Assembly (NCBI GenBank): GCA_023139715.1
Contig: JAGLNB010000170.1
Coordinates: forward strand, 1 to 12,128
Source of the DNA: Planctomycetota bacterium
GTDB lineage: Bacteria > Planctomycetota > Phycisphaerae > Sedimentisphaerales > Anaerobacaceae
Direction: 5' to 3'
DNA length: 12,128 bases
In this document: positions 1 through 6,636 of the stretch, in pieces
Numbering within the stretch: the first letter of the stretch is position 1
Layout: the number at the start of each line of letters is the position of its first letter
Translations under genes and position numbers: made by a program
Notes under the pieces: generated by a model
Database searches by the model: none
What the model saw: the letters and a program-made list of their open reading frames with translations, nothing else
What the model was told of the DNA's origin: nothing

Positions 1-7
1 TTAACTG

Positions 8-117
8 TTAACTTGTCAAAGAACAGTGTTTGTACTTTAGCGGCCAAAAGCAGATAATGCCTGCGACCATTAGATACAAACAGCGGCCAAGTAAGCGTGT
101 AACGTTCTTAACTTGTC
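8..117. repeat. nested short direct and inverted repeats in the left intergenic region
   Basis: TTAACTTGTC occurs at 8-17 and again exactly 100 bases later at 108-117. Between them AGCGGCCAA occurs at 39-47 and 82-90, and TGTTTGTA (27-34) faces its reverse complement TACAAACA (75-82). No coding frame covers this stretch. It could be the end of a structured RNA, a remnant of a dispersed element, or a protein-binding region. The second TTAACTTGTC runs into CTTGTCCGCC, which resembles the outer arm of the hairpin repeat at 7452-7488. The repeats are directly visible; their function is unknown. Confidence 0.45.
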
Positions 118-158
118 CGCCACAAAAACGCTATGATAGGGTTAAAAAAAACAATAGT

Positions 159-224
159 CAATAGTGCAATTGAAAAAAAATGAAATTTTTTTATATTATG
201 TAATGTTGGAAAAATGCACTATTG
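159..224. repeat. 10-bp perfect inverted repeat upstream of the yjbQ-family gene
   Basis: CAATAGTGCA at 159-168 is the exact reverse complement of TGCACTATTG at 215-224. The 46-base interval is very AT-rich and contains an A8 run (173-180) facing a T7 run (186-192). The left arm is preceded by a tandem copy of CAATAGT (152-158, 159-165). The right arm overlaps the proposed -35 box (222-227), so a dimeric regulator binding both arms, or a long hairpin, could affect transcription. The arms are seen; the regulatory role is inferred. Confidence 0.5.
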
Positions 225-251
225 CGGTGATGGCCGTAAAACACTTATAAT
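222..251 (+). promoter_or_regulatory. probable sigma-70 promoter of the yjbQ-family gene
   Basis: A perfect -10 hexamer TATAAT lies at 246-251. A weaker -35 candidate TTGCGG lies at 222-227, with an 18-base spacer. Transcription would start near 258, giving a 5' leader of about 30 bases. The -35 overlaps the right arm of the inverted repeat at 215-224. Confidence 0.55.
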
Positions 252-276
252 GGGGCAAAATACACTTTTTACAGAA

Positions 277-281
277 CGGAG
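277..281 (+). promoter_or_regulatory. ribosome binding site of the yjbQ-family gene
   Basis: CGGAG at 277-281 sits 8 bases before the ATG at 290 and fixes that start codon. Confidence 0.6.
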
Positions 282-289
282 TAATTTGT

Positions 290-709
290 ATGGTTTTAAC
301 GAAACGATTTGAGTTTGAAGCAAAAGGCAATTGCGATATTATCGATATTACGCCAAAAGTTAACAAAGCTGTGGTTGAATCAGCTATTAAAAATGGCGTT
401 GTTACTGTTTTTGTTGTTGGCTCAACTGCTGCAATTGCAACAACTGAATATGAGCAGGGACTGGTAAATTATGATATCAAAGCAGCGTTTGAAAAAATAG
501 CTCCGGCAAACGGAAATTATGAGCATGAAAAAACATGGCACGATGATAACGGCCATTCACACGTTGCAGCTTCAATGCTGGGGCCATCTTTGAATGTTCC
601 ATTTATAGATGGCCAAATGACGCTCGGCACATGGCAGCAGATTATACTTGTCGATTTTGATACGCGGCCGCGAACACGAACTATCATCTGCCAAATACTT
701 GGCGAATGA
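290..709 (+). CDS. yjbQ: YjbQ / UPF0047 family protein
   Basis: This 139-residue protein matches the whole length of the YjbQ (UPF0047) family, small soluble cytoplasmic proteins. Recognisable family blocks are GSTAAIATTEYE (44-55), the His/Asp-rich stretch from NYEHEKTWHDDNGHSH (76-91), then MLGPS, VPFIDGQ and the hallmark LGTWQ (112-116), ending in DFDTRPRTR. Members have been reported to show weak thiamine-phosphate synthase activity, but the physiological role is unsettled, so no reaction is asserted here. The ATG at 290 has a GGAG-type ribosome site and its own promoter. The gene converges on the pseudopilin operon, with only 27 bases between the two stop codons. It shows no obvious functional link to that operon. 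No truncation is apparent. Confidence 0.93.
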   Translation: MVLTKRFEFEAKGNCDIIDITPKVNKAVVESAIKNGVVTVFVVGSTAAIATTEYEQGLVNYDIKAAFEKIAPANGNYEHEKTWHDDNGHSHVAASMLGPSLNVPFIDGQMTLGTWQQIILVDFDTRPRTRTIICQILGE

Positions 710-728
710 AAAAATAAAACCATTTTAT
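709..728 (-). terminator. weak A/U-only terminator candidate at the end of the pilus operon
   Basis: Read leftward, the sequence after the gspK-like stop forms ATAAAA-TGG-TTTTAT (714-728) followed by a run of five T. The geometry fits an intrinsic terminator, but the 6-bp stem has no G:C pair and would be unstable. It may be only an AT-rich spacer. There is no T run on the yjbQ side, so it would serve the minus-strand operon only. Confidence 0.28.
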
Positions 729-736
729 AACATATG

Positions 737-3700
737 CTATCTTGGGTCAGGCACTTGCTGCAGGGCTATAACATTTATAAAGCCGTCAGAAGTATAGGCA
801 TCGCTTCTGTCGAAAATAGCTATGTATCTTTTTTGCGGGCCGTTTGTGCCGATGCGAACAAGAATATAAGCTGTATAAACATCACTGCGAACCGTAACAA
901 GATTGCTTATCCGTGAGAAAATAATATCCCGCTCCTCAAAATCATTTTTGGCTCCATCTTCCTCATTATAACCAGGCGTCAGGTCAGGGAAACCATCTAT
1001 GTCATTGGGATGGGTAGTGTTAAGTGCATACCAATGCATACTATAATCATCATTACTGCTGCTTTTATTTATTACCGTTGCCAGTTCGCCGATACTTTCA
1101 AAGCCGGCGGCTTCTCTGATTCTGTAAACTCCGGTTGCCCTCCATCGGCCGATATTAGGGTCAGAGTCGTTATAATAATCTATTGGCTCTTCGAGTTTAT
1201 CCCTGTACGCAACGATGGCTTTGGCAATATCTTCTCTCATCCAGGGCAGCTGCGCTATAACATACCACGGAGCAGTATTGATATTTATTCGGCCGGGAAT
1301 TTTTAGTTCATCACTTGGAAGTGGATGTTCATTTGGAAGTGGACATTCATCAGTATCGCCATCGCCATCGTTGTTAATATTGTCGCTGGCCGGGTCGAAA
1401 ACTGTTATGTACTGGAACAAATTGTGATAGTCGGGGTCGGCGAGATCAATGCGAATAAGCTCTTCCAAATCTTCTCTGCTGTAATTTTTACCTCTGGATA
1501 CAAATTTTAATGTCTCTCCTACTGTACGCGAGTAAGAATTGTAGTTTGCATAAATGCCGTTTGCATCGTTCGGCTCATTGACATCGTATGGATTGTTTGG
1601 GTCGTTGGGCTCAAACGGAGTAATGGTGTTGGGATCATAAATGCCGTTGGCATCGTTTGGTTCATTCATATCCAATGGGTCGAACAGGTAGTCGTGTGGG
1701 CCGATAGTCCAGATTCGAGATATATCGCCAACTGTTACTAAATCTCCAAGGTAGCCGCTATTGGAATCCCACGGCATAGCAATATCAATCTCCGGCATAG
1801 GATTTGGACTGCTGGTGCCAAAGTGTTTTTCGCCGAGCGGAGAATCATTTGAATCTCTTATCATGTCGGGATAAACCACATACCACCAGCTATTATCCTC
1901 CATATCAAAATTTCGCTTATAATACCTGACTCCGAGGTTTGGGTCAGCACGATTATCCCAGTCGTTTTGGTCCCACCTGACCCAATCTTTGTAAATCAAT
2001 TGCCGGTCGACATAAATGTCATTCGAAATTGTATTACTATCCGCTTTAACCCTGCGTTTAATAGCGAGGTTTCTGGAATCCACAATGTTTGGGTCAATGC
2101 TGATGTTAGGGTCGGTGTGTATTATGTTTGGCCCATTCAGATCGTATGTGACGGCATAATCGATTGATAATATCAGGTTTGGTTCTGATAGTGTCCAAGT
2201 GCCAGCTTTTATACTGAAAGGGATATCTTCTGCATTGTTAAATAGGATGTCATTTACGTTGTTGGGACTGTGGATGACGTAGTAATCGTTCGGATCCATA
2301 TCCGGGAGTGAAAGCAGCTGAATCTCAGCTATAACCGTGCTGTTGTTATTAGGTTCGTTTGCGTCCATATTTTCATTGTAATCAGTAACAAGCAGCACAA
2401 AATCATCCATTGGTATATTCACATCGAACGGATTAAATAATTCCACTGCATAATAGTTTGTATTTTCATTGGGGTCGTAATTGGGGTCATTTGCGTCTTT
2501 CGGATTGGCCGGGTCGTTAGGGTCATTAGGGTCTTTGCTTGGGTCATAAGGGTCAATCCATATACCGATTTTGGTTATAACCGGATGCGGCTCAAGACCG
2601 TAAAAATATTCCATATTGCCACCGTAATTGTTGGGGTCTGGCTCAAGTGTTTCCATTTTGACAGAGGTAACATCGGATTCATGGTCGCGCAGGTCAACGA
2701 TATTTACAGCGAGCTGTGCGAATTTTTCCCGCATTCGATTTTGAGCGTAAGAATCGAGATTAGGGTCGATACATTTTGTGAACTGGTCGTATAAATCTAT
2801 AGCTTTATTATAGGAATTAGGTTCGTTATAGTTATCGCTGTCGTTGTCTAAGTCATTTGCATCTATATTTATATTCAGCATTATGTAGCCATCAGGGTCG
2901 ATGATTCTATCCATATTGTAATAGGTCAGCAGATGCCTGAAATCGGATTCGTCATTACTGTCGCAGGGGTCTGTAATTCTGTATTGCCAATTATCAAGTC
3001 CTCTGTCGAGTGTATCATTGTGAGTGTCGTAGGGTTCGTCTACATTTCTGCCGGAATTCAATCCTATTGTTTCATCCCAAACATCTTCTATTCTATTAAA
3101 TGTTCTGGAATTTATGCAGAAGCGGTATCGCAGTTCCAGCTCATCGGAAATATCAAAGGGCGTATAATCGTTGTTGTCACTTCCTACTCGCCAGATAAAA
3201 TCATCCTGATAATCCAGAAGTTCTCCATCAGTTGGATTTGGTATGCCGCGGGCAGAACTTATATCGTTGATGTCGTCGTTTCCTCTGGCAACAGCTGCGA
3301 GATTTATTTGTGTCTGGCTTGAGCCGTCAATTCTTTCGGAGTTTGTTTCGTCGTTTGGGTCGAATTCGTAGCTCGTATTTATATTCAGCATTGCGCCATT
3401 GTCGATAATTCTGATAGCTGCATAAATTGGTTTGCCTTTGTTTGTGGTAATGTCGTTAAGCTGAATCCATTTTGAATCTGCTATTCCATCACCGTCGGCA
3501 TCAGCTGAAATCCCATCTGTAGCCAAGTTTCCGTTTTCATCCAGAAATTTCCCATTTGAGTTTACCTTGATTTCAGGATATTCTCTGACGACATCATCTG
3601 TTGATAATCCTTCTGGTTGAACCTCAACATCACGCCGTGCATTTTGGCCCCATTCATCATATATGTAATTTGTAATATCGCTGATTTGCTGCCAGTGATA

Positions 3701-4051
3701 ATCATCTTTTACGTTGTTGGGTGTCCCATTATCGCCAATATAGTATGGTTCTATGCTGGCCAGCCAGGCGTTGTTGGAGTCGGGGTAATCATAATATTCT
3801 TCGTCCGGTTCACCGGGCAAATCAGCAGTTAGTTCTCTCGATATTATCGCAATAATGCTGTCAACAGCGAGATTAAGCTCTTTGTTTTCCGAGATGGATG
3901 ATGTTGAAATTTTTTCCACTCGTGCAGCCATCAAAAACATCACGCCGATTATGGCAAGCAAGCTCGTCATAACAACCGCAAGTATAAAAGCTGAACCAGC
4001 GGTTTGTTGCTTATTTTTTTTGTTCGATATTTTATTTTTATTATGCTGCAT
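737..4051 (-). CDS. gspK: giant GspK/PilX-like minor pseudopilin, 1104 aa
   Basis: Last gene of the operon. The N-terminus has a basic leader, a TAG|SAF cleavage site (G19/S20) and one hydrophobic segment (about 22-43) without Glu at +5, as is usual for GspK. GspK signatures follow: MLNINT (221-226), an NIVDLRD helix (about 450), and near the C-terminus ININTAPW (922-929) with a helical 'lp...A.aI..yR' stretch, the SAM-like fold that also contains the family's ELAT motif. Two Asp-rich loops resemble calcium sites: DADGDGIADS (184-193) and DGDGDTDECP (895-904). Usual GspK proteins are about 300-350 aa; this is about three times longer, with DPN-rich linkers and a beta-rich insertion near 500-700. 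An in-frame TTG at 4082-4084 would add 11 residues but lies inside a repeat and lacks a ribosome site, so ATG 4051 is preferred. Expected role (family knowledge): tip of the filament in a complex with GspI/J. Confidence 0.85.
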   Translation of the reverse strand: MQHNKNKISNKKNKQQTAGSAFILAVVMTSLLAIIGVMFLMAARVEKISTSSISENKELNLAVDSIIAIISRELTADLPGEPDEEYYDYPDSNNAWLASIEPYYIGDNGTPNNVKDDYHWQQISDITNYIYDEWGQNARRDVEVQPEGLSTDDVVREYPEIKVNSNGKFLDENGNLATDGISADADGDGIADSKWIQLNDITTNKGKPIYAAIRIIDNGAMLNINTSYEFDPNDETNSERIDGSSQTQINLAAVARGNDDINDISSARGIPNPTDGELLDYQDDFIWRVGSDNNDYTPFDISDELELRYRFCINSRTFNRIEDVWDETIGLNSGRNVDEPYDTHNDTLDRGLDNWQYRITDPCDSNDESDFRHLLTYYNMDRIIDPDGYIMLNINIDANDLDNDSDNYNEPNSYNKAIDLYDQFTKCIDPNLDSYAQNRMREKFAQLAVNIVDLRDHESDVTSVKMETLEPDPNNYGGNMEYFYGLEPHPVITKIGIWIDPYDPSKDPNDPNDPANPKDANDPNYDPNENTNYYAVELFNPFDVNIPMDDFVLLVTDYNENMDANEPNNNSTVIAEIQLLSLPDMDPNDYYVIHSPNNVNDILFNNAEDIPFSIKAGTWTLSEPNLILSIDYAVTYDLNGPNIIHTDPNISIDPNIVDSRNLAIKRRVKADSNTISNDIYVDRQLIYKDWVRWDQNDWDNRADPNLGVRYYKRNFDMEDNSWWYVVYPDMIRDSNDSPLGEKHFGTSSPNPMPEIDIAMPWDSNSGYLGDLVTVGDISRIWTIGPHDYLFDPLDMNEPNDANGIYDPNTITPFEPNDPNNPYDVNEPNDANGIYANYNSYSRTVGETLKFVSRGKNYSREDLEELIRIDLADPDYHNLFQYITVFDPASDNINNDGDGDTDECPLPNEHPLPSDELKIPGRININTAPWYVIAQLPWMREDIAKAIVAYRDKLEEPIDYYNDSDPNIGRWRATGVYRIREAAGFESIGELATVINKSSSNDDYSMHWYALNTTHPNDIDGFPDLTPGYNEEDGAKNDFEERDIIFSRISNLVTVRSDVYTAYILVRIGTNGPQKRYIAIFDRSDAYTSDGFINVIALQQVPDPR
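1550..1672 (-). repeat. internal 36-bp duplication within the gspK-like gene
   Basis: Bases 1550-1585 and 1637-1672 match at 31 of 36 positions by eye. They encode two copies of NEPNDANGIY-type sequence (residues about 794-805 and 823-834), separated by a DPN/EPN-rich linker. The duplication shows how the low-complexity linkers of this protein have grown. Confidence 0.7.
2471..2559 (-). repeat. low-complexity GGGTC-rich tract encoding a DPN-repeat linker
   Basis: On the plus strand GGGTC recurs at short, codon-spaced intervals. Read in the gene, it encodes a run of DPN, DPA, DAN and YDPN units at about residues 498-527 of the GspK-like protein. It lies just before the beta-rich segment beginning NYYAVELFNPF. 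It looks like a flexible acidic linker and is not a CRISPR or non-coding repeat. Confidence 0.65.
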
Positions 4052-4081
4052 TTTGTATCTCACATTCTGTTTTTCTTTTAA

Positions 4082-4109
4082 CAACTAACAACGAGCAACT
4101 AACAACGAT
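4082..4109. repeat. array of four 7-bp units between the gspJ-like and gspK-like genes
   Basis: Four consecutive heptamers on the plus strand, CAACTAA, CAACGAG, CAACTAA and CAACGAT, fill nearly the whole 4085-4113 part of this gap. The pattern is also a 13-bp direct repeat (4082-4094, 4096-4108). It resembles the short tandemly repeated heptanucleotides known from cyanobacteria and matches similar words at other junctions of this operon. Confidence 0.65.
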
Positions 4110-4113
4110 TTTT

Positions 4114-4914
4114 TTACTGTTTTGATAGATGAACGATATGCGTAAATCGTTTACCGTTTTTTATAATGCCTTTGGAGTCATACAACGTGAACATAAACTT
4201 AAAAGCGTTTGTGGTAAAATCTGTTTCAAGGTCATCCGCATTTTTCGGCAGCCAGTCAAGTTTACCATCATTCCAGTTGGCATATTGTACTGTGAAATCA
4301 TCCACGCCTTTGGCCATATACATTACGAGGTCGTCCGGCTCGTTGATGTCCATTCCCGGGCTTTCTGTCCAGTCGTTCGGATTGCTAAAAGGAGAGTCAT
4401 TTGCCCATTCGGACAGGGAATAATCGTAATACTCACTTGGGTAGTTTACATCCGAATTTGGCAGGGTCGAATCCGAAGTTAATATCATTTGTCTTCGCAG
4501 TAGTATTTTATCTTTCGGCTCCTGAGTGGCAGATTCATATGCCAAGCTGTAAAATATACTTGCCGCATTACCGCAGATTGTATCGCCATCATATTGTTTA
4601 GTGGTTTGGAAATCACCCGTTGCAAGAAATGCTAATTTATCCGACCGCAGGGAGCCGCTTTTTTGAGTAACTAATGTTAAAGGTGTTGTTATTGGTGCGA
4701 GTCCTTTAAGGTCGCTGCTCAATTGGTCTGTTATAGCTCGCAGTTTCTGCATTATTTCAGCATTAGCTGTCGCTATGCGATAGCCGTCTATGCTGGCTGT
4801 GAAAATCACGCTCGAAAAAGATATTACCATCACCAACAGGCCAATAGCTACCACTAATTCGATTAGCGTAAAGCCATTATTTATTATTCGTTTTTTATTT
4901 TTTATATTTTGCAT
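4114..4914 (-). CDS. GspJ/PilW-like minor pseudopilin
   Basis: A 266-residue protein with a classic class III signal: a 14-residue basic leader ending INNG, then FTLIELVVAIGLLV with Glu at +5 and a hydrophobic helix to about residue 38. The long globular part carries a helix (AEIMQKLRAITDQLSSDLKG) and a late VDDFTVQY stretch like the 'v..f.v.Y' strand of GspJ. These features, and its place between I-like and K-like genes, support a GspJ/PilW assignment. The start is ATG 4912-4914, only 2 bases after the preceding stop. The reading frame is open for 36 more codons upstream, but these overlap the I-like gene in another frame and would put the leader far too deep. No strong ribosome site is visible, so translational coupling is likely. 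H/I/J subtype calls are weaker than the pseudopilin call itself. Confidence 0.83.
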   Translation of the reverse strand: MQNIKNKKRIINNGFTLIELVVAIGLLVMVISFSSVIFTASIDGYRIATANAEIMQKLRAITDQLSSDLKGLAPITTPLTLVTQKSGSLRSDKLAFLATGDFQTTKQYDGDTICGNAASIFYSLAYESATQEPKDKILLRRQMILTSDSTLPNSDVNYPSEYYDYSLSEWANDSPFSNPNDWTESPGMDINEPDDLVMYMAKGVDDFTVQYANWNDGKLDWLPKNADDLETDFTTNAFKFMFTLYDSKGIIKNGKRFTHIVHLSKQ

Positions 4915-4916
4915 AA

Positions 4917-5744
4917 TTAAAATCGGATTAACTTTTGATATACAGCTATGCAGGGGTATCTTCCGCCATTTACCGGCGGCGGAACAACCCAGACGTAATC
5001 TGGTGTAATGTCTGGATTCCATTTTCTATCGAGTAAAATTGTATCAGCGGGAGTAGCCGCATATCTTTCCAGTACCCGGTATATTTCACCCGTTTCATCA
5101 TCAACTATGGTATAGCCGTCGTTAATAAAACTTTTTTCGTTAGATTTTTTTATCCGAAGCTCATTGTTTCCAAGTCCTCCAGGTTGCTCGACTTCAACTT
5201 TAACCGGCAGGGGCCAATCAATTTCAGCAGGTGTTGGCCAGCTAACTTCACCATCGCTGTTCTTGTTGTAATAATTCAGATTTGGGCTGGTTCTTCTGCT
5301 TACAAAAACCGTTACCTGAACCAGTGGGTTCGGATTACTTGTAGCATTGTACTCCTCCGTGAGTCTGCAAAGAGCTGACCAGAAATACTGCTTTTTTGAA
5401 ACGTCTATATTGGGGTCGGATGGATAAGCAAATACGTCAGCGTCAACATCAGCTGTTGCTGGAAAAATATCACTGTCGTTAAAATCTTTAAGCTCGTTTG
5501 TTTTTAACTCATTTGGGTCTATGTTATCATTTATTGTATTCGGGTCGCCTACTGCATATAATCGTACCTTTGCAAAGGCCTCATCAGCTACAACAGCGGC
5601 GGTTGTTCGCTCGGTTGCGATTGTTGTAAAATGAATAGCTACTGGAAAAACGCCGGCTATAAAAATCATTCCAACAGTCAGTACGCCAATCGCAAGCAGA
5701 ACTTCTGTTAGTGAAAAGCCGGATTTTTTGTATTTGTATTTCAT
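4917..5744 (-). CDS. GspI/PilV-like minor pseudopilin
   Basis: A 275-residue protein with a 9-residue leader MKYKYKKSG, then FSLTEVLLAIGVLTVGMIFIAGVFP: cleavage after Gly and Glu at +5. The 'SLTEVLLA..VL..G' pattern is typical of PilV/GspI. The globular part contains DPN tripeptides (three copies between about 67 and 112) and beta-strand-like stretches ending QKLIRF. The ATG directly abuts the stop of the H-like gene (TAAATG on the coding strand), a typical coupling junction, and no strong ribosome site is seen. It is about twice as long as canonical GspI (about 120 aa), a trait shared by every pseudopilin here. It is probably part of the I-J-K tip complex that primes filament assembly. Confidence 0.83.
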   Translation of the reverse strand: MKYKYKKSGFSLTEVLLAIGVLTVGMIFIAGVFPVAIHFTTIATERTTAAVVADEAFAKVRLYAVGDPNTINDNIDPNELKTNELKDFNDSDIFPATADVDADVFAYPSDPNIDVSKKQYFWSALCRLTEEYNATSNPNPLVQVTVFVSRRTSPNLNYYNKNSDGEVSWPTPAEIDWPLPVKVEVEQPGGLGNNELRIKKSNEKSFINDGYTIVDDETGEIYRVLERYAATPADTILLDRKWNPDITPDYVWVVPPPVNGGRYPCIAVYQKLIRF

Positions 5745-6527
5745 TTATTCTATCATTGTTCCTGTGTAGGGATTTATGTAAATAGGAACCAAATCTTCTA
5801 AGTAACCGCTCCACCGATTGCCTGCCTCTAATTTTTTGAGTTTTGTCCTGTCGTAAATAATAAATTTATTCCTGCTCGGTTCTTCATTCAGGCCATCAGA
5901 AGGATAATCGTCTTGAACAAACATCGCGTTCCCATTTTCAACGTCTGTTTGCGTGTTAAAAATATCATCTTTGCTATTACCACTTGAAGTTTCACCATTT
6001 TTATTTCTTGCTCGTACCTGATGTATAACAAGTTTCCCTGATGGTGAAAAAACGACTGAAAATGTAGTAGTATTTTTAAGTTCTGGTTCTTGGTCAATAT
6101 CCGTGTTATTTCCTATAAGGTAAAGATCCATTACTCCGGCTGAATCCGGCAGTTTAATTGGCTCTAATCCATCAACTGCACGAAAACCATTGGTCAAATT
6201 TGTACCATTTGGTCTGTCGGTATTGTCATGTACGATAAAAATTATATATTGAGAAGTGTCTTCGAGTGAGTTGTTGGGGTCATATATTTTTTGGAATCTG
6301 ACTCCTGCGTAACGCTGTTCTTTTGCAGCTATTGCTCGAGCTGATGCCAATGCACCGTTTATCAGGGTTTTTGCGCTGCCCTGTGATTCGAGTGAATCAA
6401 GCAGTGTGCGCATAGCCGGCAGGCCGAGAGCGCCAAGAACGGCTATCGTTGCAATGACGACCGTCATCTCCATAAGCGTAAGACCGGAATGGGTTCGTAA
6501 TTCATTGTTCATTGTTTTTTTCGTCAT
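5745..6527 (-). CDS. GspH/FimT-like minor pseudopilin
   Basis: A 260-residue prepilin-like protein. The leader ends HSG and is followed by LTLMEMTVVIATIAVLGALGLPA, with Glu at +5. After the helix comes LINGALASARAIAAKEQRYAGVRF, which fits the GspH/FimT pattern of a helix rich in 'L..AR..Ai...r' followed by a strand, and later FSPSGKL, another FimT-like feature. The first ATG (6525-6527) lies inside the tip of a dispersed palindromic repeat. A second in-frame ATG (6510-6512) would give a 10-residue leader. The first is preceded by a weak AGG and is kept, but the choice is uncertain. The first codons also run through a heptamer array (6494-6514). The role would be a minor subunit near the filament tip. 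Confidence 0.8.
   Translation of the reverse strand: MTKKTMNNELRTHSGLTLMEMTVVIATIAVLGALGLPAMRTLLDSLESQGSAKTLINGALASARAIAAKEQRYAGVRFQKIYDPNNSLEDTSQYIIFIVHDNTDRPNGTNLTNGFRAVDGLEPIKLPDSAGVMDLYLIGNNTDIDQEPELKNTTTFSVVFSPSGKLVIHQVRARNKNGETSSGNSKDDIFNTQTDVENGNAMFVQDDYPSDGLNEEPSRNKFIIYDRTKLKKLEAGNRWSGYLEDLVPIYINPYTGTMIE
6494..6514 (-). repeat. three 7-bp units within the 5' end of the gspH-like gene
   Basis: On the minus strand CAATGAA, CAATGAA and TTACGAA follow one another without a gap. They encode part of the N-terminal leader around MNNELRT. The words match the YWAYNAA pattern seen at other junctions in this operon. Confidence 0.55.
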
Positions 6528-6599
6528 TGCGAGGCCTGTTTTTAGGCCGTGGCAATCTCATTTGTTAAGTTTAGATTGCTTCGCTTTGCTCGCAATGAC
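6523..6599. repeat. dispersed palindromic element, complete copy (GTCATTGCGAG family)
   Basis: GTCATTGCGAG (6523-6533) and CTCGCAATGAC (6589-6599) form perfect 11-bp terminal inverted repeats. Inside them GCAATCT (6552-6558) pairs with AGATTGC (6573-6579), and the left half has its own hairpin, GGCCT-gttttt-AGGCC (6533-6548). From memory, GTCATTGCGAG...GGCAATCT elements are a common REP- or MITE-like intergenic repeat in many bacterial genomes; I know of no proven function. There is no transposase gene. The element fills most of the gap between the gspG-like and gspH-like genes and overlaps the start codon of the latter. Confidence 0.8.
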
Positions 6600-6636
6600 A
6601 AACTCCAGACATCTATTACTTCTGTTTTCTGTATTC

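Noticed and set aside
120..289. Thiamine pyrophosphate riboswitch upstream of the yjbQ-family gene
   Set aside because: No CTGAGA-type THI-box core was found, and the leader after the predicted transcription start is only about 30 bases.
2471..2559. Regular GGGTC spacing considered as a CRISPR-like or satellite array
   Set aside because: The spacing follows codons and encodes DPN repeats in an intact reading frame. There are no unique spacers of constant length.
2933..3322. 129-codon plus-strand open frame antisense to the gspK-like gene
   Set aside because: No ribosome site or recognisable domain, and it lies wholly inside a convincing gene on the other strand. Treated as a shadow frame, like the other antisense frames here.
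4082..4084. TTG start for the gspK-like gene giving 1115 residues
   Set aside because: The codon sits inside the heptamer array and lacks a ribosome site. The ATG at 4049-4051 has a modest GTGAG upstream and a normal leader length.
4915..5022. 36-codon N-terminal extension of the gspJ-like frame up to 5022
   Set aside because: It overlaps the I-like gene in another frame and would place the prepilin cleavage motif about 50 residues in. ATG 4912-4914 gives a normal 14-residue leader.
6523..6599. Insertion sequence or transposon
   Set aside because: The palindromic element is only 77 bp, has no transposase frame and no target-site duplication that I can see, so it is listed as a repeat.
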